A stretch of DNA of 64,000 nt from Mesorhizobium sp. ZC-5 (GCF_025753855.1 NZ_JAOWPT010000001.1:337001-401000); one strand, 5' to 3'; shown: positions 17,845 through 26,857, counted from the first letter of the stretch. Numbers and translations are program-made. Notes: generated from the letters alone by a model not told the origin.

Positions 17845-18543
17845 ATGACCACCGAAGCTGTCGAAGCCTCCGGCAACAATTTGGATGACGCCGAAAAGGC
17901 GAGCCTTGCGATAAAGCGCATCGGTATGATTGCATTGATGGCAATCGGGCTTGGCTTCTTCATGCAAGGATTGATCCTGACTGCGAAGCTTGCCAGCGGC
18001 GGATCGTTTCCAAACATCACGTTTCTTGCCGACCTCACGCAGGGTGTCACCTGGTCGTTTCTGGTCTGCAGCGGTGTCGGGATTGCCACGACGCTAGCCA
18101 AGGCGCGAGCCGCGCTTGCCGGCATGATTGCCTTCATCTTCGCACCGATCGCCGTGGCAGTGGCAAAAGGAAGCCAGAAGGTGATGGCCGGACTGCTCAA
18201 CGCCGCGGAGCAGCCAGCCGTGCTGTCATTGGCGACGGTCAGCACCCTGCGTGCCATCGAATATGGGCTGCTGGGTTGGCTGCTCGCCACACTGATCCGC
18301 AAGGATGAAAGCCGCGCGTTCCCCTATATCGCAACCGGCATCGCCATCGGCGTCATCTTCGGTGGCACGATCGTCGCCATCTCGTATCAGGTCGCGCTGG
18401 GCAAGGGCGTCGTGATGGGCGCTCCGCAATTGGCCGGCAGCCTGGTCAACGAAATCGGCTCGCCGATCGGTTGCGCACTGCTGATCTATATCGGCCAGTT
18501 CATCGGCCGTAACGTCAAGATCCTCTCGGCCGCGAAGGCCTAA
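17845..18543 (+). CDS. multi-pass membrane protein of unknown function
   Basis: A protein of 232 aa. After a short polar N-terminus (MTTEAVEASGNNLDDAEKAS) come about six hydrophobic segments, near residues 28-50, 65-85, 90-110, 130-152, 160-182 and 203-225. The loop after segment 2 is short and the protein ends in a basic tail. I recognise no family or catalytic motif. The ATG at 17845 follows a CACAGGA ribosome site. It is divergent from the exported amine oxidase operon, so shared regulation is possible, but nothing else links them. Function unassigned. Confidence 0.7.
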   Translation: MTTEAVEASGNNLDDAEKASLAIKRIGMIALMAIGLGFFMQGLILTAKLASGGSFPNITFLADLTQGVTWSFLVCSGVGIATTLAKARAALAGMIAFIFAPIAVAVAKGSQKVMAGLLNAAEQPAVLSLATVSTLRAIEYGLLGWLLATLIRKDESRAFPYIATGIAIGVIFGGTIVAISYQVALGKGVVMGAPQLAGSLVNEIGSPIGCALLIYIGQFIGRNVKILSAAKA

Positions 18544-18956
18544 GTGGGTTACTCAAATAGCCGTAAAATTCTCACTCACGACCGAAAAGCGGCGTCAAAT
18601 CTTGTGTTGCGCGGAATCCAGCGCGTGATCGCAAGCGGCCCAATGCGGCGAGTTCCATCTTGCCGGATGTTGGCGACAGTTTTTTCCGGGAGCATCGCAG
18701 GGGCGTAAAAGACAATTCGTCATCCCAGCAATAGCGCCGCAAGTGCTTGAAAACCGACATTTAGCCGTCAAGCCACATTGCCAGCCATAAATTGCCGATT
18801 TCGTCGCGGAAGCCTCCCGGTATCATACTGAAACCAAAAGTGTTCTTTGAAAAACTGCGGCTTTTTCGGTTTGCCGGCGAAGCTGCCTCAAATCGGCCCA
18901 GCTCTTCCATTTTTTACGCGCTCCGCTAGCTTCCATGACAGTTCAGTGACAGAAGC
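18544..18956. other. intergenic region (413 bp), no gene recognised
   Basis: No frame here looks like a gene; the only open frame (minus strand, 62 codons, 18572-18760) lacks a family match and a ribosome site. The sequence is slightly richer in A and T than the genes. It probably holds the promoter of the LtaS-like gene. I see no obvious terminator, repeat or riboswitch. Confidence 0.4.
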
Positions 18957-20903
18957 GTGACGCTTTCAGTTGGAGTTGAGACCGCCTTGGCGCGACCCGT
19001 AGCAAATACAAGTCAGCAGGCATCGCGTTCAGAGCGAGAGGCGCGAAGCGGCCGGCTGCCCTTAGCCCTGAGGATCGCGACCTCGGTGACCATCTCGCTG
19101 CTGATCTCGGCCGCGCTCGTTTTTGCCGTCGAAATCGTCGCGCGCGGCTCGTTCGAGAGCACACTGACTTTCCTGCGCGAGCCGCTGCGGCCGGGCTGGA
19201 CCACCATCGTCTTTTTCGCGCTGCTGCTGACCTGCCTCGACGCACTGCTTGGTCGCGCGCACCTAGCTCTGCTGATTACCGCCCCGCTGGTGCTTGGCGT
19301 CGCCTTCATCAGCAAGCAGAAGGCCTACTATCTCGGCGACCCCCTTTATCCGACCGACTTCCTCTATGGCGCGCAGATCATCGAACTGTTGCCGCTGCTG
19401 GTGCGCGAAAGACCGTGGACGGCAGTGGCAATTGTTGTCGGCGCGCTGGCTGCCGCAGCGCTGCTGACGGCAGCCTGGATATTCTGGCGTCGCCGTCGTC
19501 CGTCGCTGTCCTGGCGTGAGCGCAGTTTGCGACTGGCGCTGGCGCTGCCTGTCCTGGCGTTCTTCGTTTCGATCATGGACTATTCCAACTTCTCCTGGGC
19601 GCGAGACCGGCTGCAGATCGTGCCGATGATGTGGGACCAGAAGGAGAATTATGCCTTCAACGGCTTTATGTTCGCCTTCGCGCTCAATCTGCCGATGGCG
19701 AATGTAAACGCGCCGGCAGGCTATTCCGCCGATGCGATCCAGCAGGTGCGGACCCCGACCGGTATCGCCACCGTGCCTTCCGAAAAGCCTGACATCATCA
19801 TCGTGATGAGCGAATCTTTCTGGGATCCCACCCAGCTGCCGGGCGTCAAGATCACCCCAGATCCGATCGAGAACGTCCGGAAGCTCAGTTCCGGTCATAT
19901 GTTCTCGCCGGAGTTTGGCGGCATGACCGCCAATGTCGAGTTCGAGGCGCTGACCGGCTTCTCAAACGCCTTCCTGCCCTATGGCAGCATTCCCTATCAG
20001 CAATATGTGCGCGACAAGATCCCTTCGCTGGCAACCTTCCTGAATGACGAGGGCTATCAGACCCGCGCCATCCACCCATTCACCAAATGGTTCTGGAACC
20101 GCGGTGCGGTCTATGACGCGTTCGGCTTCGACAAGTTCATGTCGGAAGAGGATATGCCGACGCTCGGAAAGCGAGGCCCGCTGGTTTCCGATGCGGCGCT
20201 GACCGAAGAAATCATCCGCCAGGCAGACAGCAGCCGCGATCCATTCTTCTTCTTCGCGGTGACGTTGCAGAGCCACGGCCCATATGAGCCATACCGCTAT
20301 GCTGACACGACCCATAAGGTCGAGACCGCGGCAAGCCCGTGGACACGGGAGTCTATCCTTACCTATTCGGAAGGCGCCTCGGACGCCGACAAGGGACTGC
20401 AGCGCCTCGTTGACTGGGCGAAGAAGCGGAAGCGCCCGACCGTCATCGCCTTCTTCGGCGACCATCTGCCGCCGCTCGGTCCGGTCTATGTCGATACCGG
20501 TTTCATGAAAGAGCCGGTCGCGCCACGCAAGGGTCCGCTGGCGGAGATGAGCCTGCATCACGAGACGCCCCTCGTCATCTGGTCCAACCGCAAGGGACCG
20601 GTGAAGAACCTTGGTTCGATCAGCCCGTCCTTCATCCCGCTTCACGTTCTGAAAGCGGCAGGCATCACCCATCCTTACTACACCGGTTTCCTGGGCGAGG
20701 TGCGGGATCGCTACCGCGTCGTAGACCGCAATATGCTGGTGACGCCGAAGAACGAGATGACCGAAAACTGGGGTAAAAAGGGCGATCTCGACCCGGTGAT
20801 CCGCGACTTCCGCTTGCTGCAGTACGACCTGATGTTCGGTGCGCGGCATGGCATGCCGGGCTTCTTCCCTGAACTCGGCGCCAGGGATCCACGCACGAGC
20901 TAG
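18957..20903 (+). CDS. LtaS-type sulfatase-fold phosphotransferase, membrane-bound
   Basis: A protein of 648 aa. Five hydrophobic segments occupy residues about 38-210 and a large periplasmic alkaline-phosphatase-superfamily domain follows. Metal-site features are Glu286 in MSESFWD, the probable nucleophile Thr324 in GGMTANVEFE, and FFGDHLPPLG. Members transfer phosphoglycerol or phosphoethanolamine to envelope glycans; in rhizobia the likely target is periplasmic cyclic glucan or an extracellular polysaccharide, but the donor cannot be read from sequence. The start is uncertain: GTG 18957 is the first option, and TTG 18987, preceded by GGAG, is an alternative. No ATG occurs before the first membrane segment. 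Confidence 0.85.
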   Translation: MTLSVGVETALARPVANTSQQASRSEREARSGRLPLALRIATSVTISLLISAALVFAVEIVARGSFESTLTFLREPLRPGWTTIVFFALLLTCLDALLGRAHLALLITAPLVLGVAFISKQKAYYLGDPLYPTDFLYGAQIIELLPLLVRERPWTAVAIVVGALAAAALLTAAWIFWRRRRPSLSWRERSLRLALALPVLAFFVSIMDYSNFSWARDRLQIVPMMWDQKENYAFNGFMFAFALNLPMANVNAPAGYSADAIQQVRTPTGIATVPSEKPDIIIVMSESFWDPTQLPGVKITPDPIENVRKLSSGHMFSPEFGGMTANVEFEALTGFSNAFLPYGSIPYQQYVRDKIPSLATFLNDEGYQTRAIHPFTKWFWNRGAVYDAFGFDKFMSEEDMPTLGKRGPLVSDAALTEEIIRQADSSRDPFFFFAVTLQSHGPYEPYRYADTTHKVETAASPWTRESILTYSEGASDADKGLQRLVDWAKKRKRPTVIAFFGDHLPPLGPVYVDTGFMKEPVAPRKGPLAEMSLHHETPLVIWSNRKGPVKNLGSISPSFIPLHVLKAAGITHPYYTGFLGEVRDRYRVVDRNMLVTPKNEMTENWGKKGDLDPVIRDFRLLQYDLMFGARHGMPGFFPELGARDPRTS

Positions 20904-21005
20904 GCCAGGTGCGTCGTTCCAGTCGCCAACGCCAAGGGGAGCAAATCAGGCCGGGTCGGTTGGAGATGTCTTTGTTTCTGTCCGACGCTGCGGTGGGCGT
21001 GCAAC

Positions 21006-21746
21006 TCAGACGGCATACAGTTCCATAGGCTTGTCGAAGCCCTTCAACTCGTACGCTCTTCCTTCCCCCGCGTTGGTTTCCGCCGGGGCTCGACTGCGAA
21101 CGGCCCCGGTGACGAGAATACAGCCTGCCTCGGCGACCGACTGGGCGCGGGCCGCGGTATTCACCACAGTGCCGATTGCCGTCAGGTCGCGGTGCGATCG
21201 ACCAAATTCTCCGAAACTGGTCTGGCCCGAGTCGATGCCAATACCAACGCCAAGTTCACTTCCATCCGCTTCAGCACCCTTAGGAAAATCAAGCTCACGG
21301 CCGAGATGGCGACAGCGATGCTGGATGTCGCGCGCAGCCCGCACCGCGCGCTGTGCATGATCGTCGTGGCGAATCGGGAAGTTGAAGATCGCCATGATCG
21401 CGTCACCAACGGTCTTGTTGAGCAGTCCGTCATATTCCCAGATAGCCTCGGCGCATTCATCATAAAAAACATCCAGAAGCGATGAGACAGCGGTTGCGGG
21501 ATGCGATTGCGAAAGCGTCGTATAGCCCCTTAAATCGGCAAAAAGCACCGACACGTCGACATTGATCTGGCGAGCCTTCATCACACGCGTGAACATGAGT
21601 TCGCATATTGTACAGGTGTTTGGGTTCATCCGGCTGGGGCGTATGCCAAACGCACGGAATGGTATGGACGCTGGCCCACGCAGAGGCACGGGCAGATGCA
21701 TCTGCTGCCAGCAGCCCTTGCAAATCATAGATCGGGGAAGCGACAT
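21006..21746 (-). CDS. class III adenylate/guanylate cyclase with N-terminal cysteine motif
   Basis: A protein of 246 aa. The N-terminus carries two cysteine pairs, CKGC and CTIC, separated by a conserved linker (PLRGPASIPFRAFG), which may bind zinc. The catalytic domain has both metal-binding aspartates: LFADLRGYTTLS and KTVGDAIMAIFNFP. GTVVNTAARAQ matches the transition-state region. Such soluble cyclases are abundant in rhizobia. cAMP is the more likely product but this is not proven. The ATG at 21728 (MICKGCW) is an alternative start that matches where homologues usually begin. It is convergent with the LtaS-like gene, 102 bp away. Confidence 0.85.
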   Translation of the reverse strand: MSLPRSMICKGCWQQMHLPVPLRGPASIPFRAFGIRPSRMNPNTCTICELMFTRVMKARQINVDVSVLFADLRGYTTLSQSHPATAVSSLLDVFYDECAEAIWEYDGLLNKTVGDAIMAIFNFPIRHDDHAQRAVRAARDIQHRCRHLGRELDFPKGAEADGSELGVGIGIDSGQTSFGEFGRSHRDLTAIGTVVNTAARAQSVAEAGCILVTGAVRSRAPAETNAGEGRAYELKGFDKPMELYAV

Positions 21747-21913
21747 CGCTTATTCTTTCAACGGCAGGCGCCAATTCTAGCACAATCGATTGGAACTCTC
21801 TGTCAAAAACGTCTCGTCGGCGCACTGCAGAAAACGAGACCAGTGGGTCCCATAATGTGCCGACATCGCCCGGCGGGTTCGAATCTGCCTGCCTTCGCGG
21901 TAACGAGATTGTC

Positions 21914-22567
21914 CTAGGACGGCTGTCCGGGATCGGTCTCCATCAGCGACTGAAGCCCGCTCATCCCAGCCCACCATGCCGACAGCCCCGGATAGGCGGA
22001 AAGAGCAGTCCGGCCATCCTCGGCGGCGGTGAAATAGGCCATCATCGCCGCAAGGTGAATATCGGCGAGCGTCAGTGCGTCACCAGCGAGAAACGGGCTG
22101 CCGGAGGCAAGCTTCTCGAGTGCACCAAGGACTGTATGCGATCTAGCGATGCCTTCGGCGATCACGCTTTCATCCGGCACCGTGCCGAGCGCCGCATTGA
22201 AGACGCGCGGCGAGAATACCTGGCGCACCATCGGCCAATAACCATAGGAATCGGCGATCGCGATCACCTGGTTCATCCTCGCCCGCTCTTGCGGTCCGCT
22301 CGGCTGCAGATGCGGTCCGGCAAAGGCCTCGTCAACGTAGCGGGTGATCGCCGCGGTCTCATAAAGCACGAAATCGCCGTGCTTGAGTGTCGGCACACGG
22401 CCGAACGGGTGCAGCGCCAGGTAATCGGATGGAATGATCTTCGCGAATGGATCGATCTCGACATGCGTCCAGCCGATGCCCTTCTCGAGCAACGTCATGC
22501 GGACGATACGCAGATAGACGCTGTAGCGATAACCGTAGAGAACGATTTGTGCCGTGGGATCAGGCAA
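21914..22567 (-). CDS. glutathione S-transferase family protein
   Basis: A protein of 217 aa. The N-terminal thioredoxin-like domain (IVLYGYRYSVYLRIVRMTLL, VPTLKHGDFVLYETAAITRY with the ExxAI glutathione-binding block) is followed by an all-helical domain (FLAGDALTLADIHLAAMM, the N-capping box). It probably conjugates or reduces electrophiles with glutathione in the cytoplasm; the substrate is unknown. The frame is open far upstream through cpdR, but homology starts just after the TTG at 22567, which I take as the start. This overlaps the cpdR stop by 6 bp and suggests translational coupling. A TTG start lowers certainty about the exact N-terminus. Confidence 0.82.
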   Translation of the reverse strand: MPDPTAQIVLYGYRYSVYLRIVRMTLLEKGIGWTHVEIDPFAKIIPSDYLALHPFGRVPTLKHGDFVLYETAAITRYVDEAFAGPHLQPSGPQERARMNQVIAIADSYGYWPMVRQVFSPRVFNAALGTVPDESVIAEGIARSHTVLGALEKLASGSPFLAGDALTLADIHLAAMMAYFTAAEDGRTALSAYPGLSAWWAGMSGLQSLMETDPGQPS

Positions 22568-22922
22568 GCGCCCGGACCACTCGATCGCGGATTTCGGCGA
22601 GGGTGAACGGCTTCTGCACGACATCCACGATGACGCCGCGCAGATCCTCCGCGCGCTCGCGCTGGTCGGCATAGCCGGTGACCAGCATGATGCGCAGCCC
22701 CGGATAGGACGATGCGGCCGCTTTCGCCATCTCGATGCCGTCCATCTCGGGCATGCGGATATCTGAAACGACGAGATCGAAACCGCCGCCCGACGCGCGG
22801 ATGCAGGCAAGGCCGGCAGCGCCATCGTCGGCAGTTTCGATTGCGTGTCCGGCGCGTTCGAGTGCGCGGGCAGCGAGTGTACGGACGGATTCGTCGTCCT
22901 CAACGATCAGGATTTTTGCCAT
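22560..22922 (-). CDS. cpdR: single-domain response regulator CpdR
   Basis: A protein of 120 aa consisting only of a receiver domain. Acidic residues Asp9-Asp10, phosphoacceptor Asp54 (VVSDIRMPEMDG), Thr in LVTGYAD and Lys in VVQKPF are all in place. The sequence matches alphaproteobacterial CpdR, the adaptor that, when unphosphorylated, loads substrates onto the ClpXP protease and thereby controls CtrA levels via the CckA-ChpT relay. The C-terminus ends VRALA, an Ala-ending tail comparable to the degron of Caulobacter CpdR. It lies 89 bp after hpt and overlaps the GST gene. A CtrA-type box lies further upstream at the head of the same strand's cluster. Confidence 0.9.
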   Translation of the reverse strand: MAKILIVEDDESVRTLAARALERAGHAIETADDGAAGLACIRASGGGFDLVVSDIRMPEMDGIEMAKAAASSYPGLRIMLVTGYADQRERAEDLRGVIVDVVQKPFTLAEIRDRVVRALA

Positions 22923-23011
22923 GGCGCGGATACTGGCCGTGATTTCTTGACGATACCTGAACGCGGCCGGCGCTCGGGCGATGTCGGCCCGGCATGCTTA
23001 CCGGTTTCTTA

Positions 23012-23554
23012 TCAGGCATCGCCCTTGACGATGCCGACGAAGGGCAACTCGCGGAATGCGTGGGCAACATCCATGCCGTAGCCGACGACGAAATAATCGG
23101 GGCACTCGAAACCGACGAACTCGGCAGTAAGGTCGGTCTGCCGTCGGGTGTGCTTGTCGAGCAGGACCGCGATGGAGACGCTTCGCGCCCCGCGCGAGAG
23201 CATAAGCTCGCGGGTGAATTTCAGCGTCTTTCCCGATTCCAGGATATCGTCGATCAGCAGAACGTCGCGACCGGCGACTTCGTTGTCGATGTCGCGCAGC
23301 ACCCTGACCTCGCCGCTGGTGGTGCCAGCGCCATAGCTGGAGATGAAGATGAATTCGACCTCCGGCGAAAGGCCGGTGTCGTGCATGGCGCGAATAAGGT
23401 CGGCGGCGAAGATGAACGAGCCCTTTAGGATCGAGATGACCAGGAGATCATGGTAGTCGCGCCCGGCGATCTCCTTGGCCAGTTCGAGATTGCGGCGGGC
23501 GATGGCCGAGGCCGAAAACAGGACTTCGATGTCCTTGCCGCGAACTACAGGCAT
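23012..23554 (-). CDS. hpt: hypoxanthine phosphoribosyltransferase
   Basis: A protein of 180 aa, the usual length. The PRPP-binding signature VLLIDDILESGKTL is intact, as are the ILKGSFIFAADLIR loop and the base-binding C-terminal PDYFVVGYGMD. It salvages hypoxanthine (and guanine) to IMP/GMP in the cytoplasm. I choose ATG 23554 because MPVVRGKDIEVLF is the family start; a longer frame to 23635 overlaps the upstream gene. It starts 16 bp after the upstream anchored-protein gene, with GGGAAG as ribosome site, so the two are cotranscribed. Confidence 0.95.
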   Translation of the reverse strand: MPVVRGKDIEVLFSASAIARRNLELAKEIAGRDYHDLLVISILKGSFIFAADLIRAMHDTGLSPEVEFIFISSYGAGTTSGEVRVLRDIDNEVAGRDVLLIDDILESGKTLKFTRELMLSRGARSVSIAVLLDKHTRRQTDLTAEFVGFECPDYFVVGYGMDVAHAFRELPFVGIVKGDA

Positions 23555-23570
23555 GATGGTCTTCCCAGTA

Positions 23571-24212
23571 TTAGCGGCCGAAAGTGACCGAAACGGACTT
23601 AACCCCGTTTTTAGGCGCCGGAAGACGGCTCGCAAAGGCGAATCTCTCCCCGGGGGCGACCGTACTGCCCGATGTCCCCAGATTGTATCTGGTGGTGACG
23701 TCGTCGTTGCCCATCACTCGGATGTCCAGGGCGGGCATCGGCTGTGGCTTGCCGCCATCGTTCACCGCCTCGCCATCGATGTTCAGCATCATTCGGCCGC
23801 CGGACGTGTCGACGCGCGAGCTGACCGAGGCGATGCGCAGGGGCTGTGCCGCTCGCTGCATCGGGCCAGATGCATCCAAGACCAAGGCGTGCCCGCCGGA
23901 AAACCAGAAAGCCGCGGCGGCGAGAGCGAGACCGGCTGTCCAGAAGAACGGTCCGCCGCGAACCGAACCGAAAGCCAGGCGGCCTTCCCGCCGTTTACGC
24001 AATATGTCCATGCCGGCCGTCGCACCAGGCTCCGGCTTCGGAACCGCGGAAGGCAGCACCGCTGTCACGGACTTGCCGGTTTCGCGATCGACTGTTTCGA
24101 ATTCGGCGTCGACGATATCGAAACGCGGCGCGCGGCGCGCCGAAGCATCCCCGGCAGACGCCGTGGCCATGATTTCGCCGGAAACCAAGCGTGCCTTGCG
24201 CGCGTCAGCCAT
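23571..24212 (-). CDS. single-pass membrane protein of unknown function
   Basis: A protein of 213 aa. A polar N-terminal half, rich in charged residues, precedes one membrane segment at about residues 112-135 (FFWTAGLALAAAAFWFSGGH) and a C-terminal domain of beta character (VSSRVDTSGGRMMLNIDGEA, ending GVKSVSVTFGR). The C-terminal part resembles DUF3426-like domains of proteins that usually carry an N-terminal zinc ribbon, but no such cysteines are present here. ATG 24212 (MADARKARL) is the likely start. It heads the minus-strand hpt-cpdR cluster and is divergent from ftsE across the CtrA-like box. Function unknown. Confidence 0.72.
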   Translation of the reverse strand: MADARKARLVSGEIMATASAGDASARRAPRFDIVDAEFETVDRETGKSVTAVLPSAVPKPEPGATAGMDILRKRREGRLAFGSVRGGPFFWTAGLALAAAAFWFSGGHALVLDASGPMQRAAQPLRIASVSSRVDTSGGRMMLNIDGEAVNDGGKPQPMPALDIRVMGNDDVTTRYNLGTSGSTVAPGERFAFASRLPAPKNGVKSVSVTFGR

Positions 24213-24315
24213 GCGGGCCGAGTCATCCTTTCGAATCCCCGCTTTCGGGGGTAAACCGAAATGGTTAATGCTTCGCGACCGAAACGCGCCTTCCGGCATG
24301 GTCGAGCATATGAAA

Positions 24316-24330
24316 TTAACCGATGATTAA
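24316..24330. promoter_or_regulatory. CtrA-type binding box between ftsE and the hpt-cpdR cluster
   Basis: The sequence TTAACCGATGATTAA is a perfect TTAA-N7-TTAA, the consensus for the cell-cycle regulator CtrA in alphaproteobacteria. It lies 72 bp before the ftsE start and 103 bp before the divergent gene at 24212. A further half site (GGTTAAT) occurs near 24263. Regulation of cell division genes by CtrA is established in this class; binding here is inferred. Confidence 0.6.
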
Positions 24331-24402
24331 CCACGCGGACCCATGGTCATTTCTTAAGAAACGGCGGCCACAAGCAGCCCTGAAACATCCAACGAGCACC
24401 GA

Positions 24403-25062
24403 GTGATCCGCTTCGAAAATGTCGGCCTGAGATACGGAATGGGACCGGAGATCCTCCGCGATATCTCGTTCCAGATCCCTGATCGGTCCTTCCAGTTTCT
24501 TAGCGGCCCTTCCGGGGCCGGCAAGACGACGTTGCTGCGGCTGCTGTTTCTGTCGCTGAAGCCGACGCGCGGGCTGATTACCGTTTTCGGCAAGGACCGC
24601 TCGCGCATCTCCCGACAGGAACTGCCGATGATCCGGCGGCGGATCGGCGTCGTGTTCCAGGACTTCCGGTTGCTCGACCACATGACGACATACGAGAATG
24701 TCGCGCTGCCGTTGCGCGTACGCGGCCGCGAGGAGGCAAGCTACCGCAACGATGTCACCGAACTCCTGAAATGGGTCGGCCTTGGCGAGCGCATGCATGT
24801 GCTGCCGCCCGTGCTTTCGGGCGGCGAGAAGCAGCGCGCGGCGATCGCGCGGGCGCTGATCGAGCAGCCGGAAATCCTCCTAGCCGACGAGCCCACCGGC
24901 AATGTCGATCCGCCGCTAGCGCGGCGGCTGCTCAGGCTGTTCATCGAACTCAACCGGCTGGGCACGGCCGTCGTCATCGCCACCCATGACCTCGGCCTGA
25001 TGGAGCAGGTCGATGCGCGGCGGATGATCCTTTCCAGCGGCAGGCTCGACATCTATGACTGA
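24403..25062 (+). CDS. ftsE: cell division ATP-binding protein FtsE
   Basis: A protein of 219 aa, an ABC ATPase with Walker A GPSGAGKTTLL, signature LSGGEKQRAA, Walker B ILLADEPTGNVD and switch histidine ATHD. FRLLDHMTTYENVALPLRV matches the FtsE Q-loop region. FtsEX couples division-site ATP hydrolysis to activation of peptidoglycan hydrolases. The start is GTG at 24403, giving MIRFENVGLRYG. ftsX overlaps its last 8 bp. The ATPase is cytoplasmic and docks on membrane FtsX. Confidence 0.95.
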   Translation: MIRFENVGLRYGMGPEILRDISFQIPDRSFQFLSGPSGAGKTTLLRLLFLSLKPTRGLITVFGKDRSRISRQELPMIRRRIGVVFQDFRLLDHMTTYENVALPLRVRGREEASYRNDVTELLKWVGLGERMHVLPPVLSGGEKQRAAIARALIEQPEILLADEPTGNVDPPLARRLLRLFIELNRLGTAVVIATHDLGLMEQVDARRMILSSGRLDIYD

Positions 25063-26032
25063 GCTTCCCGAAGAAGTCGGTACGGCGGCAAAGGACGGCA
25101 GCACGCGCGCGCAGCGCAAGACTGCGTCGATCGTGCCGGAGCAGAACGTCGTTGGCAACGCGCTGGTCTTCGTCATCGCCATCATGACCTTCCTGTCATG
25201 CCTGACGCTCGGCGCGGTGACACTGGTTCGCGACACCGCCTCGGTGTGGGAGAACCAGATCGCCCGTGAAGCAACGATCCAGATCAAGCCGATCGAAGGC
25301 CTCGACATGGACGCGGCCCTGGAGACGGCGGCACGCATCGCCACCGGTTTTGCCGGCGTCAGCGGTGCCCGCATCGTCGACCGTGAAGCGACCGCGCGGC
25401 TGCTTGAACCATGGCTCGGCTCCGGCTTGAACATAGACGAATTGCCGGTGCCGCGGCTGGTGATCGTCACCATCGATGAAGCGAGCCCACCGGATTTTGC
25501 GGCGATGCGCACTATACTGGCGCAGGAACTGCCTAGCGCTTCGCTGGACGACCACCGCACCTGGGTCGACAGGCTGGTCGCCATGGCGCGCACGACGGTG
25601 ACCATCGGCATGGCCGTTCTGGTACTGATGCTGTCCGCAACCGTGCTTTCGGTGGTTTTCGCGACGCGCGGCGCCATGGCGGGCAATGGCCATATTATCG
25701 AGGTGCTGCACTTCGTCGGTGCCGAGGCAGGCTTCATTGCCCGAGAATTCCGCCAGCACTTCCTGATGACCGGCATGAAGGGCGCGGTTGCCGGCGGCGT
25801 CGCGGCGATCATCGTCTTCATCGCCTTCTCGTTCTGGTCGTCGATGAACATGGCTACCCCGCAAGCCGACCAGGCAACCGCGCTGTTCGGTAATTTCGCC
25901 ATCGGCGCCGCCGGCTATCTCGGCGTCGCCCTGATCGTGATGGTTATTGCGGCACTTACCGCAGCGACATCGCACATGACCGTGGTGTCTTATCTTTCGG
26001 AAATCGATATGCGCCATCCCGAAGGCGGTTAA
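25055..26032 (+). CDS. ftsX: cell division protein FtsX
   Basis: A protein of 325 aa with four membrane segments: one near residue 32-57 (GNALVFVIAIMTFLSCLTLG), then a periplasmic loop of about 110 residues, and three more toward the C-terminus. It belongs to the FtsX/MacB permease family and partners FtsE to control peptidoglycan hydrolases at the division site. The ATG at 25055 overlaps the ftsE end, a strong sign of coupled translation. The N-terminal extension of about 30 polar residues before the first membrane segment is normal for alphaproteobacteria. Confidence 0.93.
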   Translation: MTELPEEVGTAAKDGSTRAQRKTASIVPEQNVVGNALVFVIAIMTFLSCLTLGAVTLVRDTASVWENQIAREATIQIKPIEGLDMDAALETAARIATGFAGVSGARIVDREATARLLEPWLGSGLNIDELPVPRLVIVTIDEASPPDFAAMRTILAQELPSASLDDHRTWVDRLVAMARTTVTIGMAVLVLMLSATVLSVVFATRGAMAGNGHIIEVLHFVGAEAGFIAREFRQHFLMTGMKGAVAGGVAAIIVFIAFSFWSSMNMATPQADQATALFGNFAIGAAGYLGVALIVMVIAALTAATSHMTVVSYLSEIDMRHPEGG

Positions 26033-26134
26033 GCGAATGCTAAATCACGTATCGGTAATATTCTGTAATGATATGTGCGGGGCGGCCGTCAATCCGCTTG
26101 CCAATTTGCCGCGAATCGGGAGTATCCATTGGGC

Positions 26135-26857
26135 ATGAGTGGTCATGAGCCGCCGGGACTGATTCTGAGCAGGCCTGCTGGGGGGACAAGCGCAGAAGCG
26201 CGTGCATCCCGCTGGAATTTTTTGACCGTTCTCAAGTTCTCCGCTGTTTCCTTCCTCGCCGCAGCCGTTCTTTTTGCTGGCGGTTTCGGCTGGTTCGCCA
26301 ACCATGTCAGCCATTTGTCGCCACCAAAGAACGTCGATGGAGCCGATGCGATCATCGTGCTGACAGGAGGTCAGGCCCGGCTCGACACGGCACTCGACCT
26401 GCTGAAATCCGGCAAGGGGCAAAGGTTGCTGATCAGCGGTGTCAACCCGAGGGCCAATCTGCACGACTTGCAGGCTGTCACCGGCGGTGACGAGACTTTG
26501 TTCAGCTGCTGCGTCGACATCGATCACGCGGCGCTCGACACCATCGGCAATGCCGAGGAGAGCGCCAAATGGGTGCAGAGCCACGCCTACCAGAGCGTGA
26601 TCCTCGTCACCAACAACTATCACATGCCGCGCAGCCTGCTCGAAATGGGCCGCCTGCTGGGCGCGGCCGAGCTTCGGCCATATCCGGTGGTCAACACCAG
26701 GCTCGATGATGGTGTCTGGATGACCAAGCCGGACGCGTTGCGGGTGCTGTTCACCGAATACACCAAATACCTCGCCTCGCTGGCGCGCGGCGCCGTGCCG
26801 TCCAGCGGCCTGCCGCACGAAATTACCGTGTTGAACGCCTCGGCTGTATCCGAATAG
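26135..26857 (+). CDS. YdcF family (DUF218) membrane-anchored protein
   Basis: A protein of 240 aa. One membrane segment at about residues 32-55 leads to a DUF218 Rossmann-like domain. Landmark blocks are DAIIVLTGGQARLDTALDLL, LLISGVNPRANLHDL, GNAEESAKWV and SVILVTNNYHMPRSLLEM. Proteins of this family (YdcF, SanA, ElyC) act in envelope metabolism, but the reaction is unknown. ATG 26135 is chosen; a GTG at 26075 would add 20 residues with no family resemblance. It lies on the same strand as ftsEX and plsC, as in other Rhizobiales. Confidence 0.85.
   Translation: MSGHEPPGLILSRPAGGTSAEARASRWNFLTVLKFSAVSFLAAAVLFAGGFGWFANHVSHLSPPKNVDGADAIIVLTGGQARLDTALDLLKSGKGQRLLISGVNPRANLHDLQAVTGGDETLFSCCVDIDHAALDTIGNAEESAKWVQSHAYQSVILVTNNYHMPRSLLEMGRLLGAAELRPYPVVNTRLDDGVWMTKPDALRVLFTEYTKYLASLARGAVPSSGLPHEITVLNASAVSE

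Noticed and set aside
18572-18760. 62-codon minus-strand frame in the 413-bp gap
   Set aside because: No ribosome site and no recognisable features.
21460-21825. Frame overlapping the N-terminus of the cyclase gene, considered as evidence of a frameshifted cyclase
   Set aside because: The main cyclase frame already contains the conserved CKGC...CTIC N-terminus, so no shift is needed.
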